From assembly GCF_011386835.1 (NCBI RefSeq), contig NC_088801.1, positions 14,618,824 to 14,682,823 on the forward strand: a DNA stretch of 64,000 nt. The letters are read 5' to 3'. How positions within the stretch are numbered: position 1 is the first letter of the stretch; the number at the start of each line of letters is the position of its first letter. The notes below the pieces were generated by a model. That model searched no databases. It was not told where the DNA came from and worked only from the letters and a program-made list of their open reading frames with translations. Position numbers and translations under genes: made by a program. Of the stretch, positions 12,298 through 24,912 are shown one piece after another. This DNA comes from Chrysemys picta bellii. Lineage: Eukaryota; Chordata; Testudines; Emydidae.

Positions 12298-12386
12298 AAC
12301 AGGAGTACTTGTGGCACCTTAGAGACTAACAAATTTATTAGAGCATAAGCTTTCGTGGACTACAGCCCACTTCTTCGGATGCATAT
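12298..12386 (-). mobile_element. short retroposon tail, same family
   Basis: It has 'gaacaggagtacttgtggca' through 'cacttcttcggatgcat'. I could not identify a clear target duplication. Confidence 0.75.
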
Positions 12387-14587
12387 AGTTATTCCTTAAT
12401 CACCAAAGAGGAAGGCATCAGGCCAGCGTATTAATAATATGACAGTACAGATGATTTGTGTTAGCGTGGGAAAGTTGCTAGAGCAGCAAACTGTAATGGA
12501 AGAATCCTGGGATTCAAGCCTAATTATTTAAAAGTGTGCACAAATGTTCTAGGCACACAATGCCCAATGCACACATACAAGCTGCAGTTGTACATTTGCC
12601 CTGAGTGTTTTGCATGTGCAATTCAAGCATGAAAATAACACGCATGCAAATTTTTACACACACATACACATCTAAAAATGGCTGACATTTTCAAACTTGG
12701 GGGCTTAAAGTTAGGTTCCTGAATCTATACTTAGGCAATAAAATAATTTGCCTGATTTTCTGAGCTGCTGACCTCCTGTATCTGTTACTGCCTTCAGGAG
12801 CTCAGCACCACTGACAATTTCTTAGTTCTGTAGGTATCTATAGAAGCCACTTGATTAGATGACCTGTATTTAGGCACCTAAATTTGAAAGGCTTGGCCTT
12901 AGACATTAGCTTCTATGTGACTTTACCCAGTAATTAACATTTGTAAAAAAATATTATTATAAAAACAAAAACAAAAACCTGGGGCTAAATCCTCAGCTGA
13001 TGTAAATCAGAATAGTGCCACAGATGTCAATGACGCTACATTGGCTAATACCAGAACAGATTCTGGCCCTTAGTGCCTAGGATTACAGTATGTCAAAGAA
13101 AAAAAAAAGACTGAATCTTTTCCAAAAAAAAAAAATATATATATGGAACCAGCCAATAAAAGAGATTGTTCACTTCAGTCTTGCATCTTACAGCTTGGCA
13201 CCAGTAAACTCTCAGTGTACAGTGTTATGTTACCACTGAGTAATCCTGAGGTTCCTATCCCGTACAGAAGCCAAAGGAAGAAAACAAAGATGTAAAAGGA
13301 AATCCAGCAAAAACTGTGAATTGTTCCTTGTGAAAGTTCTATATGGGGGAAGGAGGATGGGGAATAAAGCAATGGAAACATGTCCCACATCTTTCCTTTT
13401 AACACTATGCAGAGTCACTATGTTTTGTAGAACCTTTTATATGTGTAGGAGGAAAGGATACATGTATTGATTTTTTGCTAATAAACTGCATAGCTGTGAC
13501 TCTCTTCTTGTAAATCTTTCCCTAAGCACAAAAGTGGGCTAAGGGAGGGGGACAGGGACTGTAGGGTAACGAGACTAATCAGGACTTTACCATCAAAGCG
13601 AATACATCCAATTAACAGCTATTAAAGAAGAATTTTATGGCACTGTGCACAGTGAGAGCCATTATATCTAGTGGAAATTAATCTTCATTATTTGTACCTG
13701 TGTACATACATGCAAAGGGAAGCAACTCACATTAATCTACATTAAACATAATACACAGTTGGTGTATTATCTACTCTCAGTCAAAATTGACTGCTAGTCC
13801 CTGCATATGTATCTTCGGTGCTAACTCAAGTCATTATAGTACAGCATGTTTCAAAGACACAATTTGTTCCATACATAATAAATCAATAGTTAGAATCTTT
13901 TATATAATAAAATAAAAAAATAGAACTGTATAGGCAAATATCACCTTCTCAGAAAGCTGTGTAAAAAAAAATAGAAGCAGCTATACAGATTTATTATCCA
14001 TTTTAAAGGAAACTGAACAAATATAAATCTGTGGGTTTCAGAGATTTAATTAAAAGCAATTACCAACTCCACAATGTTGTATTTCATATGCTTTGGACAA
14101 CAATGTTAAAGCTACCCACGATATTTTGGATTTGGGGATTTTCTGGTTCCAAATACGTTGTTTGTTTGCTTGGTTTGCAGTAGATGTAAGGGTAATTTTT
14201 AAAGGCCTGCACTGTGCTAAAAATAGTGACTAGTGTATTCGTTGCTTTAAATTCCCATCTAGTGATCAGACACATTCACAAACAGATGTTTAGAATCCTA
14301 AAAAGGTGAAAAAATAAGCAGCAACAGGCTCCAGCTGGTTTTCTCTGCTGTTCAATTGTTCAAGGACATTTCTCGTTTCAGGAGGTAGCCTTGGGGTCCT
14401 GAGGAACAAATGAAGAAATTGATGTTTATCCTTTTTTTTTTTTTTGTAGCAAAGGTACTTCTGATTTAATGGAGATCATATATACACGATTGCCTAAGGT
14501 AGTCTTATATATGATCACATTTTATAGTACAGTGTTTTTACTGTGTGATGACACAAACTGCAATCAAACAAAATATCACTGCAGAAG
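12387..14587. other. no gene seen; AT-rich DNA
   Basis: Several A homopolymers (13101-13133) and a T run (14433-14447). No exon or clear repeat family recognised. Confidence 0.5.
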
Positions 14588-14766
14588 AGGCTTCGGTTGG
14601 AGCTCGGGCTCTGAAGCCCACCCCCATCCCTAGGCTTCGGAGCATGAGCTCCAGCCCGAGCCGCAACTTCCAAGTGTGGTCTATGCAGCTGTTTTTAGAG
14701 TGCTAGTGCAAGCCCTGCTAATCAAATCTGTTGACCCAGACTCCAAAATGCTGTGTAGACATACTC
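14588..14766. mobile_element. Harbinger-type MITE relic
   Basis: The central palindrome 'ggagctcgggctctgaagcc'/'cttcggagcatgagctccag' and the right end 'gctgtgtagacatactc' resemble the fuller MITE at 35269. The left terminus is not clear. Confidence 0.5.
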
Positions 14767-15164
14767 ATTGAGACTCCAGTTCAGGAAAGTGCTTAAAATT
14801 AAGCATATCCTTACATGCTTTGTTGAACTGGAGTCAGAGGAGAGAACTCCTTGCTCCTATTTTGGAAGCTTTCAGAGTGGCAGCACAACAGAGGCCTGTC
14901 ACTGAGGTATATTTAGCTGACATTGTTCTGATTGTCCGTCTGTCTAAACCTAAGGCATTTCTGTTGTGTCTATCACCCTAGTATCTACAGACTGGATCTA
15001 CAAAGGTACGTAGGTTCCTAATCCCCAGATTTAGGCACCATTGAAGTTCATAACCATGGCCAGGAATAATAACTCTCATTAATGAGATAACCCCCATAAA
15101 TTGCATGGGTGGATCAAGGAAAAGTCCCCAGACGTATATTTCTATATATTTGCTCAGGTATTTT

Positions 15165-15190
15165 AAGAAAGAAAGAAAGAAAGAAAGAAA
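15165..15190. repeat. (GAAA)n microsatellite
   Basis: About six tandem GAAA/AAAG units. Confidence 0.9.
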
Positions 15191-15264
15191 AGGGTTAAAT
15201 TCTGGTCCCACTGAAGTCAGTAGGGTCAGTTTTAAGTCTAGTATCTCAAAGCTTAAACCGCAGA

Positions 15265-15955
15265 GCAGCTGTTACCCAGACCCAGTCTACAGGACAGGGT
15301 TAGGTCAATATAAGCTGCCTTGTGTCGACCTAGCTGTGGAAATGTCTTCTCTTGAATTTGGCTCCCGCCAACATAAATCCCTCTCTATGCCAATTTAGGC
15401 TACTCTAGCACTTTTGTCAGTAAAACTTTTGTCAGTCAGGGGTGTGAAAAAAAACACATCCTGACTGACATGTTTCACCGACAAAAGCGCCGGTGTGGAC
15501 AGCTCTCCTGCAGACATGGCTACCACCATTCGTTATGAGTGGATTAATTATGTCAACAGGAGAGCTCTCCCGTTGGCATAGAGCTGCTACACATGAGACC
15601 TTACTGCAGTGCAGCTGCGACAGTACAGCCGTGCCACTGTAAGGTCCGTAGTGCAGGCATAGTAACATCACCTCCCCAGGCAGCGCAAAGTCACGATCAA
15701 TGTAATTAGGTCGATGCAATGTCAGTATAGACACTGTGTTGCTTATGTTGACAGTTACTGGCTTTCAGGAGCTGTCTCGCAATGCTCCACACTGACAATA
15801 CAATTGACACAAGTGCTCCTGGTGAGGATGTGCACCGCTGACACAAGGATCCAAGTGTGCACACACACACACTAGCAATTTAATAACTGCAGTGGCTATA
15901 ACCCAATGTAAATTAGGTCAATGTAATTTTGTAGTGTAGACATGGCCTAAGTTTA
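15265..15955. mobile_element. Harbinger-type MITE hosting a second MITE
   Basis: The right end 'tgtagtgtagacatggcct' is a good terminal repeat; the left end near 'cagtctacaggacaggg' is diverged. A different MITE lies within (15412-15662). Confidence 0.5.
15412..15662. mobile_element. MITE related to that at 29217, opposite orientation
   Basis: It shares 'gacaaaagcgccggtgtgga', 'aggagagctctcccgttggc' and 'gcagctgcgacagtacagcc' with the family at 29217-29525. A small palindrome ('gtcagtcaggggtgtgaaaa' / 'cacatcctgactgac') marks one end. Confidence 0.6.
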
Positions 15956-16149
15956 GTGGATATGTGATGGTAACCCACACTGGGATAAAGTCTAAATATG
16001 TATTTTAGTCATATTTTAACATGTTAATTAACATGTCAGCTAATGTGATTTTAAATTCTAGTGTAGACACTACACAGATGTTTGTTCTAGGGATTAATGA
16101 CAATTAGCTGCAAATGTTCAGGGCCTGTCAACACTAGAATTTACAATCA

Positions 16150-17225
16150 CGTTAGCATGTGTGTAACAATGAAACCAGCTCAAGCCCCTACCCAGTGACC
16201 TGGGTCAATTACACACCACCTCCTGGGCGCCTCTAAAGGGCAATACTTCCTCTCTCACAAGCACAGAGTCTGAGTGTAGCAAAGAAACTTTCAATAAAAG
16301 GAGGGAAGTAACCTGGCATTAAATTTGGAGAACACCACAAACATGATTCATAACATAAACCATGAGCAAAAGACCCACCCCCAAGTAAGTTGGGCAGTGT
16401 CCTTTTCCCTCGGGTTCTTAAATCCAGCAACCAAAAGTCCCTTTAACATGCCTGTCCCTTCTCTGCACCCCACTCACAGTTGTTGTCCTTGGTCAGGGCA
16501 GACTCACAGTTCAGAGGTGCATCTGCAGAGTTCACCTCCCACCCTGGGTGTGGAGGGGAGAGTAAGAAGGCACCTTACTCGTTCCGCTGCCTGGGCACTC
16601 ACTCACCATTCCTCTTCACTGGCCGATTGGCACTCCGCTCCTCTCCGCTAGCCACCCTGCCGGCCGATTGGCACTCCACTCCTCTCCGCCAGCTGCCCTG
16701 CCAGCTGATCGCCACGCCTCTCCACCAGCCACTCTGCCAGCCAATCACCGATCCACTGGGATGTCTTCAGGTCTCACAGCTCTCAGTAATTGTAGCTGTT
16801 AGTGGGGGAACCTCACTGCTGGTGCACACTAGACAGTGTCTTACATCAGAGATACTGCCCAAAAACACATCTAATGCTTAGACCTAGGTATCAGTGATTT
16901 CAGGTCTGAAGTGTGTAACAAGACTCTCAGTTAAGTCTAAATTGGCTCTTCTTACACAGTGAAGAGAGCCCACACAACCAGGCACATATACCTATCCCCA
17001 CCCTCTCTCAATTCACTGGGCTTTGGAACCCATGTCCCCCGCCTAGCAAGTGTCATTTAGTTGAGGGTGAGTCCTTCAATCAGGGTATGCCAAGTACAGT
17101 TCTGCTGCCCTTGATTCACACAACAAGGATAACAACCCTTTATTACTCCTGCCCCAATAACAAGAGGACTGGGGATCCAGCACCAGCCAAAAGTGATCAT
17201 TTGGGCAAGCTATCCCATCATGCTG
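16150..17225 (-). repeat. unclassified repeat with a ~48-bp internal tandem
   Basis: The unit 'ggccgattggcactccgctc' followed by Ctctccgccagc... occurs about three times at 16618-16755. The minus strand has an AATAAA (17144-17139). Possibly an LTR in minus orientation, but termini were not found. Confidence 0.35.
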
Positions 17226-17254
17226 AGCACCTAGGCAGGGTGGGTGTGCCTATA

Positions 17255-17385
17255 CAAACGAGATCAGCCAGTGGGAGCCGCAATCGGCCGAACCTGCGGA
17301 CGTGGCAGGTAAACAAATCGGCCCAGCCCGCCAGGGGCTTTCCCTGAACAAGCGGCAGACCAGCTTTGAGAACCACTACTATAGA
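17255..17385. mobile_element. hAT fragment, one terminus only
   Basis: It ends 'agctttgagaaccactac', close to the CAGTGGTTCTCAAA terminus, with the GC-rich interior 'gccagtgggagccgcaatcg'. The other end is lost. Confidence 0.5.
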
Positions 17386-18450
17386 AGAGTGTGAATCTTT
17401 GTCCCCCGATAGTGGCTGGTTCACATAAGGTTCATGATTTTAGCTCTGTGGTTGATGTATGGGGCCTGATATCAGGAAAATATATGTGTTTTATATTTAG
17501 GAATGATCATTATTACAAAAATAACAAGGATACATGTTATTCCAATTCATTTAACTAGGATGATGGCAGCAATGGTAAGAATTTGTTGAAATTTGAAATT
17601 TCAATGACATTTTGAATTTCAAAATTCAGAAACAAAATGGCAAGACATTTTCATTAGAGTTTTTCATAATTCATTCTATTGTATGGACAAGGTGCGTGAG
17701 TGGAACAATATTTCAGTTTTTAAATGATGTAGAACTGTGAGAGTGACCCAAAACTCTATAGGGTGAAATCCTGGCAAAACTCCTATTGACTTCAATAGCA
17801 CCATGATTTCCCTCTAAAAGGTCTTCACTAGAGTAAGCAATGTTAAGATCAGTGAATAATGAACACTGCAAAGACCTATTCTATTTTGCCTAGGTTCCTA
17901 TACTGCCCTCCTCACGTGGTATGTAAACACCTTCCAGGAATGAATTAAGCCACATGACTAATATCTGTCATGTGTGGTTCATTCTTTCTCTCACTCTCTC
18001 CCCGGGGAAAGAATTGTGGATTTGAAATTTGGATTCTTTTAAAAAACGTACATGCTGCTCTGTGTTTATGCTAGAAAAGGCAGGTTGAAATCGTGTGCCT
18101 TGCACTTGGAATCGAAGATAGTGAGTTTGTGATGGTTTGTTCCTATGGCAGCTCATGCCACAGACCGGACCCTGAGAAAGCTTTGTCTCCTTCTGCATAG
18201 AAAGCTTTAGTCTTATGGTATAAAGTTCCATTGTGCCTGTTGATCACAGCCCTCACCCCAGAGCTTTAGATGGTCTTTTAATTACCCTGCGTCCAGGGCA
18301 TTAAGTACCTTGAAATCAAGGACCTGTATATAAAAACATCAGTGAATTGAGTGAAATCTTTTTTGCAATCCTGTAGAAAAATTAAACGCCCATTTTTGTT
18401 GCTGGCCTTACCAATATGACAATAATGGATATTGTGTGCGCAGGGGTGTG

Positions 18451-18487
<37 letters not shown>

Positions 18488-20074
18488 GTTTCCACTAACA
18501 GCCAAATGCAATTTGAAATCCCCAGTTCATTCCAACTATTTACAAGTATTATACATCATAAACAGACCACCTCTTCGGTAACATTCTTTAGGAAAGCTGT
18601 ATAATATATTGGCATAATAGTCTTTTTCAGGGAAAGCATTTCATTTTAATAAAATGTGTGCCACCATATTTAATCAATCATATTGATTGACAACAGCAAT
18701 AGTTGGGTATCCCAGCAGATGCTGCTACTACCTCATTCTTATTCCAGTTTCATTTCTCAATCAAATCCATGTGTAAAAAAAATATAATGTGCTGCCAAGA
18801 TAATGTAATAAAACTTCAACTGAAATGCATACCACCAAGACCAAACCTGATAAGTCAAAGTATGGGAAAAGTTAACTTTAGAAAAATCATTTATGACATG
18901 CAAATATTAAAGTTTTATAGACTAGATATGCAAAGACTAGCCCTAATAAAAATGGGAAAGTTTCAGATATCAGTGCTGAATAATCATTGGGAGATTAGCT
19001 CTGAGCATATTTAAAATAGTTTGCAATAAACCTTAAATTTTGTTAGTATTATCTGAGTTGGATTCAACTGTTCATTACAGAAGTGAGATGAATTATAACT
19101 TTTATCTGAACAGCTGTGTTGTTTCTGTTGTGGCGAACACCAGTTAGCAGTGATGCATTGCTCTATGCCAGGGGCTGAACTAGCAGGTTTTGAAGTTAAT
19201 GATTCATATAAGCATACAATGAGCCCTAATTGTTAGTATGTCAAGTACAGTATAAAATTACTGTATTCCAACTCCCAACTCCATTAAAGTTCTTTCTAAG
19301 CAACCTGCATACCTCACTTTACCAAAATAAGGTTTGATGACCAACCGAGACCAAGTGGATTTGCTTCATCATATAGTTAGGCCCAGACCCTCAAAGGTAT
19401 ATGGGCACCTAACTCCCATTGATTGGGGTTTCAATATGTTGGATTTTCATGCATATAGTATTATAAATCCATTAACTGTTAGATCACTATAACGTAATGG
19501 GCCAGGTCCTCAACTAGTGTAATTTGGTGTAGCACCATTAATGCTAACACAGCAATGCTGTTGTGCTCCAGCTGAGGATCTGACCCAACAAGTCTGTCTC
19601 TCTCTAGCAATATATCTTTTCTGAAGTTTCTATGTTTTATGCCATTCAAGTACAATGGCACATTATGTTTTTAAAACAGTCAGTATATTAAAAAAAACAG
19701 AAAAGATAAGTCTCCAAATAAGTCTCCTTTTATGCCTCAGAATAACTGAGTGGGTTTCTGAGTATCTTGAAATAAACTAGAAGATGCAGCCAATGACTAT
19801 AGAATTAGGCTATGGATGCTAGTATTGTCTGGCATCCTTCAAGCTAACCTCACACCCAGAACTGAGTTTAGCAGGAATGATGTTGACAGCAACTAGAAGA
19901 ACACACAGTTCCTCATAGTAGCAATCACCGTGATGGAATTTCTTATTCTAAAACAATGGAAAGTGAACCGGGAAACAGGCCAAACGGACCTCAGGAAATT
20001 TTTCCCAGAATCATTTTCTCACTGAGATGCCCTCTTTTCTTGTCATTTAAATGATTGTATTGTTCATGACATGA
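17386..20074. other. no gene seen
   Basis: Mostly AT-rich unique-looking DNA with one (CA)n tract. Open frames of 60-100 codons lack splice context or recognisable domains. Confidence 0.5.
18446..18484. repeat. (CG/CA)n microsatellite
   Basis: Alternating 'gtgtgcgcgcgcacac' runs into about 14 CA units, a purine-pyrimidine alternation that can form Z-DNA. Confidence 0.9.
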
Positions 20075-20585
20075 AAGTTGCCAGATTCGCAGTTCTCCAG
20101 ACTAAAATCCAAATTGGAAAGGGTTCAGAAAAGAGATACAAGAATGTTTCGTCTGGAAAACATGAGAGATTAAAGAAGCTCAGTCTATTTAGTTTAACAA
20201 AAAGAAGGATAAGAGGTGATTTAATCATGGTCTACAAGTACCTATATGAGGAGGTTTTTGGTGGTAGAGGGCTCTTTAATCTATCAGACAAAGGCATTAC
20301 AAGACTGACTGGCTAGAAGCTGAAGCTAGACAAATGTAGCTAAGGCTTAAATTTTTGACAGTGAGGGTAAATAACCATTAGAACAACTTTCTTAAGCATG
20401 TGGTGGATTCTCCATCACTTGAGGTCTTTAGATCAAGGTTGAATGTCTTTTAAAAATATGCTTTAGCTCCCGGGAACCATGCGGTGGAATTCTGTGGCCT
20501 ATGTTATACAGGAGGTCAGACAAGAGGATTGTAATGGTCCCTTTTGGCCTTAAAAATCCATGAAAATCCTCTAGTTACACATGAG
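20075..20585 (+). repeat. CR1 3' fragment
   Basis: 'ggttcagaaaagagatacaa', 'ggtgatttaatcatggtcta', 'gtggattctccatcacttga' and the end 'atacaggaggtcagacaaga' are standard CR1 3' landmarks. The frame at 20071-20316 is a CR1 remnant. Confidence 0.85.
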
Positions 20586-20655
20586 ATATAATTGTGAAAT
20601 TTTGGGGGGACATGGGGCCTAAACCTGTGAGGTGATGAGTATCTTCAACTCCCAA

Positions 20656-20844
20656 AAAGCAACAGAGAGTCCTGTGGCACCTTTAAGACTAACAGATGTA
20701 TTGGAGCATAAGCTTTCGTGGGTGAATACCCACTTCGTCAGACGCAAAAGCTTATGCTCCAATACATCTGATAGTCTTAAAGGTGCCACAGGACTCTCTA
20801 TTGCTTTTTACAGATCCAGACTAACACGGCTACCCCTCTGATAT
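20656..20844. mobile_element. hairpin insertion: two head-to-head retroposon tails (second case)
   Basis: Arms 20654-20716 and 20747-20809 are 63-bp inverted copies with two mismatches and a 30-nt loop. The right copy continues into 'cagactaacacggctacccc'. TTCAACTCCCAA at 20644-20655 and 20845-20856 is the target duplication. This copy belongs to the 'ggtgccacaggactctct' subfamily, different from the one at 11378. Confidence 0.88.
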
Positions 20845-20999
20845 TCAACTCCCAACCAAACCAAAATAAAATGGTCTATAATATAGTTCACCAGGCAGTT
20901 AAAGAGTGTAGTCTTGACTTGACTGGGAGTCTAAAGTATTCAGGACTTCACTGGAGGTACTCACAGACTGAAAACCATGGACACCTATCCTCTAGAAAA

Positions 21000-21410
21000 T
21001 GTAGTGAGAGGAAAGCAGGTTGAAACTTTTTGGTGAATAGTAAATTTGCTGAAAAATGTATTTTTGGTGGTATAAACTATTCATGAATTCAGGTCAAACT
21101 CATTTAATAGTTTTGGCCAACCCCCACCCTACCCTCATCCCCCCCAAAAAACCCCGAAAACAAAAATTTTGAAAGTGTCAACATTGTTTGTTTTGCAAAT
21201 ATCAATTCAAATCACCATTTTGTTTCAAAATGTCATTTTCAATCCATATCCAAAATGTTTCATTTTTGACCCAAACAATTTTTTCTGTTCTTCATTTTGT
21301 TGAGAAAAACTGAAAAAATTCAAGTTTCAATTTGAAAGTAACCACATAATTTTTTAGATTTTTTTGGTTTGGCCACTAAACTGAAAAGACAATTATTCAC
21401 TTGGCTCTAA
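21000..21410. repeat. AT-rich self-complementary block
   Basis: Repeated 'ttttgaaa'/'tttcaaaa' motifs in both orientations; probably an old DNA transposon, class not assigned. Confidence 0.3.
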
Positions 21411-23347
21411 ATGAAACTAACAACTCATTTCACATAGACCACCAACCAATCATATTGTTATATGAAAGGTTTTGCATCCCCATACCAGCCTGCTTAGCCA
21501 TTCATTCCCCTTATTTCTGGCTATATTTAATATACCATAGCAGTGACTAATGTTCAGTTTGTGAACAAAGACAATGGACCAACTTTCCCTTTAGTGTTTT
21601 AGTCAGGAATACAAAAGCTCTTGGAACATACATGAATACAATTTTATTGACCCATGCATCATGTCTGTCTTTCTAGATTTGTATAATGGCACTCATCATT
21701 GTAGTAACTGAGTGTCTTCCATGAGAAGCAAACACAGTTATTATAATGCAATGTATTGGGCTGGGATGGAGCAAAATGTGCAAGGAGACTTTTGGGTTTG
21801 CTTTGATGATGAAGATGATGATGATGAATTTACTGAGCTTCAATCTCTCTAACAAGTTCGTAGCCTACCCATCTACGCATGTGGAATTTTTAAATGTTCT
21901 CAGCTTTGCCTGTAGGTAACTTTTTGAAAGAAACCTTTATATTTTTACCACACAAAACATATTTTTCTTCCCCCATATTTTTAAAAAGGCATTATAAATA
22001 TTTGTGAAAGTAATTGGGGTGAATGGTTGGAGACCACTGACACCATCCATTTACCCACTGAAGAGACACAACTTTGACTGTGGCCCTTCCAGCTTCCCCA
22101 TGCTGCCCTGCCAATGGGCCTCAGCACCCTGGCTAGAAGTTCAAGAGTAGTTCTTTCTTCATGTCTTCACTTCTGAGATGCCAACACAAATGCTGATTAG
22201 TGTCAGTTAATGAATCGGTGCAGTGGGTTTTCCAATGGGAGGGCCCAGGGGGCAGGGCAGGTGGTGCTGTTATACCAGGTCAAGGTTTGGCAGGGGCCTG
22301 CATTGGCAGTATCATGAGCAGTTCTTGTGCATAGAAATACAACATCATGGCCATGTTTTGGTGGAGCAGCAGGCTGCCTGCTGCCACCAACACACAGCGG
22401 ATCCGCCCATGGATAATGTAGCTTGGGTCTCACCAGGCCCAGTGGAGACAGAGAGATTCCAGCTGGAGGTGACAGAACACAGCAGAGATCAGACACTTTC
22501 CTGAGCACTGGAGGTTTCCTCCTTAAAGAAACATAAATTCCCAGCAGCTCCCCCTTCCCTTAGGGCTTGGAAAGGGAGAGTGAGTATCCCCTGGCTGCTG
22601 TATCTCAACATCCTCCCATAACCTATTCTAAGGCCCCAAGCCATACCATTCCTCACCCTGTATTCGATCTAAATCATATAAATAACCAAAACATCCCAAT
22701 ATCCCAGTAAGTCATTCTTCTTTTAACTGAAAGGGTACACGCTTCTTCCTGCTCTTTCCTACATGGAAACTTTACACTAGGGAACCAAAATTAGACTCTC
22801 TCTTCATGTCCTCACCTGTGGCCAGTTTACCACATGCTGCCCTCAAGAGCTTATGCATTTAAGGCTGTCATGTCAGGACACGCTAGGCTCTGGATGCATA
22901 ATCGCTAATTGGCAGATCCAGGGGGACATTCCAGCCAGGAAAAGCAAATTAAAAAAAACAACCCCCTTGAACAAGACACTCTGACAGGGTGTGATGTATT
23001 GTACACCAGAAGAAAGGAACAGCACTACAGCAGAGCTTTTGGAGATGATGCGGTGAAAAACCTGCCCACCGTTAGACTAGAGAAACATCTTGTGAAGTCT
23101 TTCTTAGCTTTGCTTTCCTAAAGAAGCCCTGTAACTATTATATTACAAAACTCAGTCACTGGAGTAGTGTTGATCCTGACACTTCAAATGTGCTGTAAGC
23201 ACGCCTAGGCTCTTAAAGGGGCTCCAAAGAAAGAACGTGATGAAACAGTCAGTGCTATATAAAAAGGTAGATATCTGCTGGAAATTTGTCCTGATTTGTC
23301 CCCTTGCAATCGCCCACACTATGCCCAGTACTCAGAAGTACTAGACA
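21411..23347. other. no gene seen
   Basis: GAT/GAA-rich short tract at 21803-21825. Open frames at 22200-22510 occur on both strands over the same DNA and look non-coding. Confidence 0.5.
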
Positions 23348-23511
23348 CAGTGGTTCTCAACTGATTTACCATTGTGGGACACATACGCAGCTCTATGTGT
23401 TATGTGGGCTGCATCCACACAATTGATATATTACTTGTATGGCCCTGAGGATGTCACATGGGCCACAGCTGTGTGCGGATTGGTCCGCAGTCCGCGGGTG
23501 GAGAACCACTG
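23348..23511. mobile_element. non-autonomous hAT (164 bp)
   Basis: Inverted ends CAGTGGTTCTCAA and GGAGAACCACTG. Flanks ACTAGACA and TATAGAGC match only partly, so the duplication is decayed. Confidence 0.7.
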
Positions 23512-23518
23512 TATAGAG

Positions 23519-24204
23519 CAGTGGTTCCCAAACTTTAACAACCTGTGAACCCCTTTCGCTAAAATGTTGTCTTGCAAACCCCCTCCTAGAAATGAATATT
23601 TCCAGGGATTTTCTTCTTTACCGGAGTATAAATTATAAAAAATATAAAATTTGTTTTTATGACATGCTTATTACACACTTTATTATTACTTATGATTACA
23701 GTATTTTTATTACATTTGAAAATGGCAACACTCTTCCAAGATCTCACTTTCGTAGCTCGTATCACTTTGAATAAGCCTGTTATAGGACAAGGTTCCTATG
23801 TTTCATCACGGAGTATCAGATGTGAAACAGCATGAAGGTATTTAAGAAGCCAACTCAAAGAGTTCCTCCTACACAAGCATTCAGGTCTTGAGCAGTCCAG
23901 GCAAACAACACACGTTACAACAATACTAGCTGCCTATTTAATTTTAAAAACAGCAAAATATATCCACCTCCCTTTCCATTTCTTATAAGGAGTCCTTGAA
24001 GTTTAAATCTCCTCAGTGTGATAGATTATGCTTGCTTTGATCTGCTTAGCTCTTGGAAGTCCAGGGGCTCCGGGCTGCTGGCCCCGTGCTGCCCAGGGTC
24101 CCTAGGGACAGCTCTGTCTGCCATTAGGGAATTTTTTTCGGAGAACCTCCTGTAACATTTCGCGAACCCCCAGGGGTTCACAAACCCCAGTTTGGGAACC
24201 ACTG
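23519..24204. mobile_element. non-autonomous hAT (686 bp)
   Basis: Ends CAGTGGTTCCCAAACTT and AGTTTGGGAACCACTG, perfect 8-bp duplication GTATAGAG (23511-23518 and 24205-24212). No transposase frame remains. Confidence 0.92.
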
Positions 24205-24469
24205 GTATAGAGGAACATGACTTACTTCAAAACTCATCACTGCTGCAATGCCTTAATCAGCCAGAGGGGTCACTGTTGAGGTATTCATTCCCTGCCTCCA
24301 GGATATGAACAAGCCTGCTGCCTTCTTCCTGCTGCCAGCCCCCTGGGAGTAAGAAGCTGAGAATCAAGTCTGCGTTTCCATCGTGGCCATTCAGAGCAGA
24401 GTTCCATTTTCAAAGAAAGCCATTTAGACATGAGAATAACAATATTTTGCATTAAGAATATTAAAGCCC

Positions 24470-24615
24470 CTCCCCAATATTAATGAATTAAACCTCCCAA
24501 CCGTCTTCTGAGGTGGGTAAGTGTTATTATCCCCATTGTGTAGCTGGAGAAACTGAGGCATGGAGAGGTTAAGAATTGCCCAAGATCACACATTGAGGTT
24601 TCTGGGACAGGAGCT
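24470..24615 (-). repeat. MIR SINE, minus orientation
   Basis: 'attatccccattgtgtagct', 'gagaaactgaggcatggaga' and 'gcccaagatcacaca' are the reversed MIR core. Confidence 0.8.
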
Positions 24616-24747
24616 GGTTATCTGGCCTTAATGTCTCTGTGTTCTACAAAACATACCTGCTCCTGACTGATTCACTATTCCAGGCAATGAATTATAATTT
24701 GGTTGAAGAACTTCAGAATGGAGGACTAGGATCAGCCTCTTCTTGGT

Positions 24748-24912
24748 TTGAGCATTGGCCTGCTAAACCCAGGGTTGTGAGTTCAATCCTTCAGGGGGCC
24801 ACTTAGGGATCTGTGGCAAAATCAGTACTTGGTCCTGCTAGTGAAGGCAGGGGGCTGGACTCGACCTTTCGGGGTCCCTTCCAGTTCTATGAGATAGGTG
24901 TGTATATAGATA
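24748..24912 (+). repeat. turtle tRNA-derived SINE, 5' truncated
   Basis: It starts within the A box region ('ggtttgagcattggcctgct'), has the B box GAGTTCAATCC and the body 'tggtcctgctagtgaaggca', ending 'ttctatgagataggtgtgta'. Compare the fuller copy at 47136. Confidence 0.88.
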
